From assembly GCA_013697365.1 (NCBI GenBank), contig JACCXA010000044.1, positions 1 through 10,894 on the forward strand: a stretch of DNA of 10,894 bases, in the 5' to 3' direction. Position 1 is the first letter of the stretch; each line of letters begins with the position of its first letter. The DNA is from Chthoniobacterales bacterium. Lineage in GTDB: Bacteria > Verrucomicrobiota > Verrucomicrobiia > Chthoniobacterales > UBA10450. Positions 7,169 through 10,894 of this stretch are shown here, one piece after another. Below the pieces are notes generated by a model that saw nothing but the letters and a program-made list of their open reading frames with translations, was not told the origin of the DNA and ran no database searches. Position numbers and translations under genes: made by a program.

Positions 7169-7776
7169 TCAGAACTCCCGCAACCAGCGCCGCGGCTCAT
7201 CGTGATTTCCAAGAAAGACAACAACAGGAGGATCGCTCACATCCTAAAAGCGAACCGGTTCGCCAATCCGGCACGACACTCGAAGATATTCGCGCTGAGC
7301 GTACGAGTCCCGGACCGCTCCGGATATGCGGGTTGTCGAAGGCCTCTGCGATCTCAAGCAGCGCGAGAACCGAACAGCAACGGAAAGGTCGTGAATTCAG
7401 CCGGGAGCGGTTCAGCCGATGCAACTCTAATGACGCGCCCTTTTGTTCTGAAATCTCACCCCCGTGACGTCGAAGAGCGGGTACGTGGACGGTTCAACTA
7501 AAGAGCCGCCGTAGACGAGACCCAATCCGCCCGCCTCTACCAGGTAAAACTCCATCAGCCACCCTGTGCATGTGACGACGGTTTCGCGAAATCGCCTCCC
7601 ATACTCCCGCCGATCCGCAAAGCAGAAAAGCGGCGTCCGGCAGAAACCACGTCCCCCGGCATAGGATTGCTTCATCAGACGCTCTGAGACGACTTCGAAC
7701 GGAGGAATTTGCGGGCATGGTTTCGGCGCACGCCGGTCACCTTAATATGCCGCGGTTTCGCAATCCCGGCACTCAT
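7169..7776 (-). pseudogene. Probable decayed gene of unknown family, coupled to the dioxygenase gene
   Basis: This stretch has no intact long gene but shows protein-like pieces in changing frames. An ATG (7776-7774) overlaps the dioxygenase stop as ATGA and opens MSAGIAKPRHIKVTGVRRN, which stops after 33 codons at 7675. A second frame carries PPFEVVSERLMKQSYAGGRG and, later, MEFYLVEAGGLGLVYGGSLV up to a stop at 7427. The first frame then looks coding again (RVIRVASAEPLPAEF, near 7438-7394). The second frame resumes with REYLRVSCRIGEPVRF, a TAG, then DVSDPPVVVFLGNHDEP, ending at 7169. Joined together, these give one protein of about 200 residues broken by frameshifts and stops. I do not recognise the family. 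Alternatives are that only the 82-codon piece at 7427-7675 is a gene, that sequencing errors are responsible, or that the region is non-coding and GC-rich codons give a false impression. Confidence 0.35.
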
Positions 7777-8426
7777 GGCTTTCTTAATTGAACGTTTCGC
7801 ACTCCGCGCAGAATCCCGTCTGCGCCTTTCTCGAGTTTGAGAATTGGATCAAATCCGCCTTTTTTCCCTGCGGCATCGCGCTCCTGCTGCGTAATGAATT
7901 TGTCGCCTTCGAATAAGATCGCGTCGATGGAATCCTCCCGGAAGTTTTTACCAGTGAACGTCATATGAATATGCGCTGCTTCTGTTCGATTCGGATAAGG
8001 CGCAGGTTTGATGGTGCTGATCTCATACCTGCCTTGCTCGTCTGTCAGGAGCCAGCCGCGAAAGTGTCCATGCCGGACTTCGCCCTTCCGGCCGTAGTAG
8101 CCGTCGCTGTCGGTGTGATAAAAATAAATTAGGACATTCGGCGCGGGCGTTTTTCCGTCAGCTTGAAAAACCGCTCCGGAAATAATCAGCGGCTCGTCTT
8201 TGTCCGATTTTTGGGATAAAACAGTCTTCCAGGAAACATCATCGGGCGCGTCGATCGCTCCCCTGGCCTCAGTGCCCGCTGGCATCGCGTTTTTCTTGAT
8301 CAGGCTCAATTCGCTCTCTTCGGAAGCGCTGGCCGGGCTGAGCGCAAAAAGCGCGAGCATTAGGTGCACGGCTCTCGTCGAGCGACGGTCGATGACCTTG
8401 CGACGGGAAGATGATTGGGCGTGCAT
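7773..8426 (-). CDS. Exported intradiol ring-cleavage dioxygenase-like protein
   Basis: A 217-residue protein of the protocatechuate/catechol intradiol dioxygenase superfamily. An arginine-rich N-terminus and a hydrophobic segment (about 20-33) ending in ASA before SEE form a likely signal peptide, so the mature protein should be extracytoplasmic. The beta-sandwich core starts near 80 (IISGAVFQADGKTPAPNVLI). All four non-haem Fe(III) ligands can be placed: Y111 in SDGYYG, Y144 in KPAPYPNR, and H152 and H154 in AHIHMTF. LLTDEQGRYEISTIKPAPYP matches the conserved family core. Known members open catecholic rings between the two hydroxyls using O2, but exported bacterial members are poorly characterised and the substrate is unknown. 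The ATG lies two bases after the DoxX stop codon, so the two genes form an operon. Its own stop overlaps the start of the decayed gene at 7776. Confidence 0.85.
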   Translation of the reverse strand: MHAQSSSRRKVIDRRSTRAVHLMLALFALSPASASEESELSLIKKNAMPAGTEARGAIDAPDDVSWKTVLSQKSDKDEPLIISGAVFQADGKTPAPNVLIYFYHTDSDGYYGRKGEVRHGHFRGWLLTDEQGRYEISTIKPAPYPNRTEAAHIHMTFTGKNFREDSIDAILFEGDKFITQQERDAAGKKGGFDPILKLEKGADGILRGVRNVQLRKP

Positions 8427-8428
8427 AA

Positions 8429-8869
8429 TTATTTAGGTGCTCGGATTGAAGTTACGATTTTCGGAAGAGTGAATCTGCCTGCGCCGACGAAAAAGAGGGC
8501 GAACAAAACGATGCTGAGCTCGATCGGCTGGGACGCCGCGTGGAACCCATAGCCCCCGCGAAGGATGGAAGTGACGGCGATCAAAAGCGTAAACAGGATG
8601 AGAGCGCATGCGGGACGGAAAGCGATCCCGGCGATCAAGCACAGCCCGCCGCCAAATTCAGCAGCAGTGGCCATGAAGCCCCAAAACGCCGGAATGAACG
8701 TAATGCCGAGGATGCGGTTGAAAGCGCCTCCGAGTGAGGTCCACTTCGAGACGCCGCCGAGGACCTTGGGAAGACCGTGAACGATGACAAACATCAGCCC
8801 GATGCCGACGCGCAGCAGCAACAGCCCGAGATCGCGGCTGCCATCGAATTGCACCTTCACGAGCGGCAA
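8429..8869 (-). CDS. DoxX-family inner-membrane protein
   Basis: A 146-residue membrane protein with four hydrophobic helices (about 14-30, 61-80, 85-103 and 116-131). It shows the typical DoxX layout: LLLRVGIGLMFVIVHGLPKV at the start, an AEFGGGLCLIAGI helix, then LRGGYGFHAASQPIELSIVL. DoxX proteins are small quinone-linked or redox-associated membrane proteins, often of unknown detailed function, and are common near oxidative-stress or oxygenase genes. Here the gene is directly followed by the exported dioxygenase gene, two bases away. The start is uncertain: the frame opens with TTG at 8869, and a GTG at 8860 is an alternative. No clear ribosome-binding site is seen for either, but the first helix is complete in both cases. 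Confidence 0.85.
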   Translation of the reverse strand: MPLVKVQFDGSRDLGLLLLRVGIGLMFVIVHGLPKVLGGVSKWTSLGGAFNRILGITFIPAFWGFMATAAEFGGGLCLIAGIAFRPACALILFTLLIAVTSILRGGYGFHAASQPIELSIVLFALFFVGAGRFTLPKIVTSIRAPK

Positions 8870-8906
8870 TCAAACACACGCGCAGAACCGTGTCTTGTCT
8901 CGCATG

Positions 8907-8947
8907 GGGGTCACGGGTCTGCGTTCAAGGCGCGAAGACGGGGTCAC
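8907..8947. repeat. Pair of GGGGTCAC direct repeats upstream of the DoxX gene
   Basis: GGGGTCAC occurs at 8907-8914 and 8940-8947, a spacing of 33 bases or about three DNA helical turns. Both lie in the 157-base gap between threonine synthase and the DoxX gene, where the DoxX promoter should be. They could be operator half-sites, but one repeated 8-mer in a gap this size is not far above chance. I saw nothing else convincing in the gap: no clear -35/-10 pair and no terminator. Confidence 0.2.
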
Positions 8948-9026
8948 TTATCCTGCATGGCCGCGAGCAGACGAACTTGTTCCCGCGGATGGGGGAGCAG
9001 CGGGCTTCCAGCACGCCGTCGGGTCG

Positions 9027-10193
9027 CTACTCGCCGTAACACTCAAGATACTTGATGCCGGAACCGGTATTAAAAATCACCACGCGCTCATCGCCTTTGA
9101 TCTTTCCGTCTGCGACCAGTGACCGCAAAGCCGCGAAACACGCGGCTCCTTCCGGCGCGACGAAGAGTCCCTCCGCGGCTCCAACTTCTCGCGTGATGCG
9201 GATCATCTCGTCGTCGTCCACCGTCAGCGCTCCTCCGCCAGATAGACGCAGGATGTCGAGCATGAGGAAATCTCCAACCGCTTTCGGCACGCGCAGGCCC
9301 GATGCGACCGTATGCGCGTTGGGGAACTCCTCGGCCGCCGTTTCGCCCGCGTGAAATGCGCGCACGATCGGCGCGCAGCCGGTCGCTTGAATGGAGAACA
9401 TGCGCGGACGCTTCGGACCAATCCAGCCGAGTGTTTCCATCTCATCGAAGGCTTTCCACATCCCGACCAGCCCAGTGCCGCCACCGGTCGGATAGAGCAC
9501 CACGTCCGGCAATTGCCAGTCGAGCTGCTCCGCCAGTTCATAGCCGAGCGTCTTCTTGCCTTCGACGCGGTACGGCTCCTTCAGCGTCGACATGTCGAAC
9601 CAGCCCTCCGCCGCTTTGCGCTTCGCGATCTCCGCGCCGCAATCGGTAATGAGCCCGTCGATCAGCGTGACGTGCGCGCCCACTTCACGACACTCTATGA
9701 TGTTCGCGCGCGGCGTATCGCGCGGCATGAAGACGTGCGCCTCCAATCCGGCGCGCGCGGCATACGCCGCCATCGCACCACCGGCGTTGCCGGCACTCGG
9801 CGCAGCCAGCTTGGTCGCGCCAAGATGCTTTGCCATCGAGACCGCCACGGCCATTCCGCGCGCCTTGAAGCTTTGCGTCGGATTCTGCGCTTCGTCCTTT
9901 ACCCAAAGATCCGCCACACCGACGGCGTCACCAAAGCGCCGCGCGTGCAACAGCGGCGTGCCTCCTTCGCCGAACGTGATCGGCTCCACCTCGGACGGCA
10001 GCGGCAGGACCTCGCGATAACGCCAGAGCGACTTCTCGCGGGTCCGGAGAGATTCGCGGGTGAGTGCTCTGCCGACCGCCGCAAGATCGTAAACCGGATA
10101 GAGCGGCTTGTGACACGCCGTGCAAAGATTTTGCAATGCGGTCCAGTCATGCTGAAGCCCGCAAGCTGTGCAGCGAAGATGCGAGAGGAACAT
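9027..10193 (-). CDS. thrC: Threonine synthase (PLP-dependent, with N-terminal zinc ribbon)
   Basis: A 388-residue cytoplasmic enzyme of PLP fold type II. It converts O-phospho-L-homoserine and water to L-threonine and phosphate, the last step of threonine synthesis. The first 30 residues hold two CxxC pairs (C8/C11 and C24/C27), a zinc ribbon seen in many bacterial and archaeal threonine synthases. FGEGGTPL (74-81) starts the catalytic core. The PLP Schiff-base lysine is K110 in SFKARG; SAGNAGGA (133-140) and the phosphate-binding loop TGGGTG (236-241) follow, and the C-terminal NTGSGIKYLE is typical of threonine synthase. The closely related threonine dehydratases and cysteate synthases cannot be fully excluded, but the zinc ribbon and C-terminus favour threonine synthase. 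It appears to be a stand-alone gene, with no homoserine pathway genes nearby. A GAGGTG lies just two bases before the ATG. Confidence 0.92.
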   Translation of the reverse strand: MFLSHLRCTACGLQHDWTALQNLCTACHKPLYPVYDLAAVGRALTRESLRTREKSLWRYREVLPLPSEVEPITFGEGGTPLLHARRFGDAVGVADLWVKDEAQNPTQSFKARGMAVAVSMAKHLGATKLAAPSAGNAGGAMAAYAARAGLEAHVFMPRDTPRANIIECREVGAHVTLIDGLITDCGAEIAKRKAAEGWFDMSTLKEPYRVEGKKTLGYELAEQLDWQLPDVVLYPTGGGTGLVGMWKAFDEMETLGWIGPKRPRMFSIQATGCAPIVRAFHAGETAAEEFPNAHTVASGLRVPKAVGDFLMLDILRLSGGGALTVDDDEMIRITREVGAAEGLFVAPEGAACFAALRSLVADGKIKGDERVVIFNTGSGIKYLECYGE

Positions 10194-10334
10194 GGCACCT
10201 CATACCGCGCCCCGACTCCGCTGTCATCCTCTGGCTGAACCGACCGGCGCGCAGACCGGAAGTCACACGGCGTTTCGCCCTATCGGCCAGCCCCGGTATC
10301 GAACGAGGTTGTGTCGCACGCAGCGCCTAGATCG

Positions 10335-10894
10335 ATGAACTGGCTCCGGGTCAGCCAGTCACGAATCAGCGCCTTCTGCCGGAAACGGCAGATCGAAGCC
10401 GAGATCGCAGCGGAACTGCGTTTTCATCTGCAGATGCGCACGCGCGAGCACATCGAGCGCGGAATGGGCGCGAGGGAAGCTTCTCTCCACGCGCAGCGGC
10501 AGTGTGGGAACCTCAACTCCATCACTGACGCCTGCCGGGATGTGCGCGGCGGTGGACTGCTGGAAGCGCTCTGTCAGGATCTGCGCTTCGCTGCGCGCCT
10601 GCTGCTGAAAGACCGGGGCTTCACCGCACTCGCGGTGCTGGTGCTGGCTCTTACCATCGGCGCGAATACAGCGATCTACACCGTTGTGAACCGCGTGCTT
10701 CTGCGCCCGTTGCCCCTTCCTCAGCCTGAGCAACTGGTCTCGATCTGGAGCAGCGACGACAGCAGCTCAGCCGGGTCCGCGTCGCCTACCCGGACTTCGA
10801 AGCCTTCCGGGCGCGGAACCGGTGGTTCGACTCGTTAGGCGCTTACGCGCTGCGCGATTTGGTTTTGGAGCGTGACGAGCGTGCGGCTTCGCGG
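10335..10894 (+). CDS. ADOP-type MacB-like permease, partial at right edge, with a frame break
   Basis: The start of a large permease that continues past the right edge. Residues ~15-75 (RQIEAEIAAELRFHLQMRTR and onward, with GMGAREASLHAQRQCGN) match the N-terminal cytoplasmic extension of ADOP permeases. From ~82 the MacB-like part begins: DLRFAARLLLKDRGFTALAV, a membrane helix (about 97-118), NTAIYTVVNRVLLRPLPLP, then EQLVSIW. The initial frame continues to a TAG at 10836-10838 but loses family character after residue ~146. From 10772 the -1 frame reads RVRVAYPDFEAFRARNRWFDSLGAYALRDL and stays open to the edge, exactly what the family has at this point. One base is therefore missing near 10769-10773, by mutation or sequencing error. 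The start is the ATG at 10335; an in-frame GTG at 10311 is less likely. No ATPase gene is adjacent in the window, fitting the 'orphan' label. The gene is divergent from threonine synthase across a 141-base gap. Confidence 0.8.

Noticed and set aside
7197..7424. Minus-strand frame of 75 codons as a separate small gene
   Set aside because: It is Ser/Arg/Cys-rich with no start signal, and other frames in the same bases look more protein-like. It is treated as part of the decayed region.
9312..10238. Long plus-strand open frame (308 codons)
   Set aside because: It lies antisense to threonine synthase, which has full PLP-enzyme motifs. The plus-strand translation is rich in Arg and His, as antisense frames of GC-rich genes are.
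1..10894. CRISPR arrays, tRNA or rRNA genes, insertion sequences
   Set aside because: No regularly spaced repeats, tRNA-like cloverleaf, rRNA core sequence or transposase motif was recognised.

Overview
The window is GC-rich, densely packed bacterial DNA, with nearly every gene on the minus strand. Several features suggest a Gram-negative soil bacterium of the Acidobacteriota or Verrucomicrobiota type: MacB/FtsX-like permeases at both edges, one of them with the extra N-terminal domain of the 'acidobacterial duplicated orphan permease' (ADOP) family; a sigma-54 regulator paired with a histidine kinase; and GC-rich imperfect palindromes between genes. This placement is inference, since no rRNA or other phylogenetic marker is present.

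Layout, following minus-strand transcription from high to low coordinates. At the far right a plus-strand ADOP permease begins at 10335 and runs off the edge, with a clear reading-frame break near 10770. Divergent from it is a threonine synthase (10193-9027). Next comes a small cluster: a DoxX-family membrane protein (8869-8429), an exported intradiol-dioxygenase-like protein (8426-7773), and a probably decayed gene (about 7776-7169) whose start overlaps the dioxygenase stop.

The main block follows. It opens with an NtrC-type sigma-54 response regulator (7106-5760) and its membrane histidine kinase (5741-4395). A 246-base gap (4149-4394) holds two inverted repeats and a -24/-12 sigma-54 promoter match with exact GG-N10-GC spacing. 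Below the promoter is a five-gene run: a small membrane protein of unknown function (4148-3840), a HlyD/MacA-type periplasmic adaptor (3820-2495), a MacB/LolD-type ATPase (2458-1718), an exported serine beta-lactamase/transpeptidase-fold hydrolase (1659-193), and a MacB-like permease (196 to the window edge) whose ATG overlaps the hydrolase stop by four bases.

The simplest reading is a self-contained regulated exporter. The kinase senses an envelope signal and phosphorylates the regulator, which activates sigma-54 RNA polymerase at the promoter just past the kinase gene. This switches on an adaptor-ATPase-permease exporter together with an exported penicillin-binding-protein-fold enzyme. The unusual parts are the hydrolase sitting between the ATPase and permease genes, and the uncharacterised small membrane protein leading the operon. 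The substrate and signal cannot be read from the sequence.
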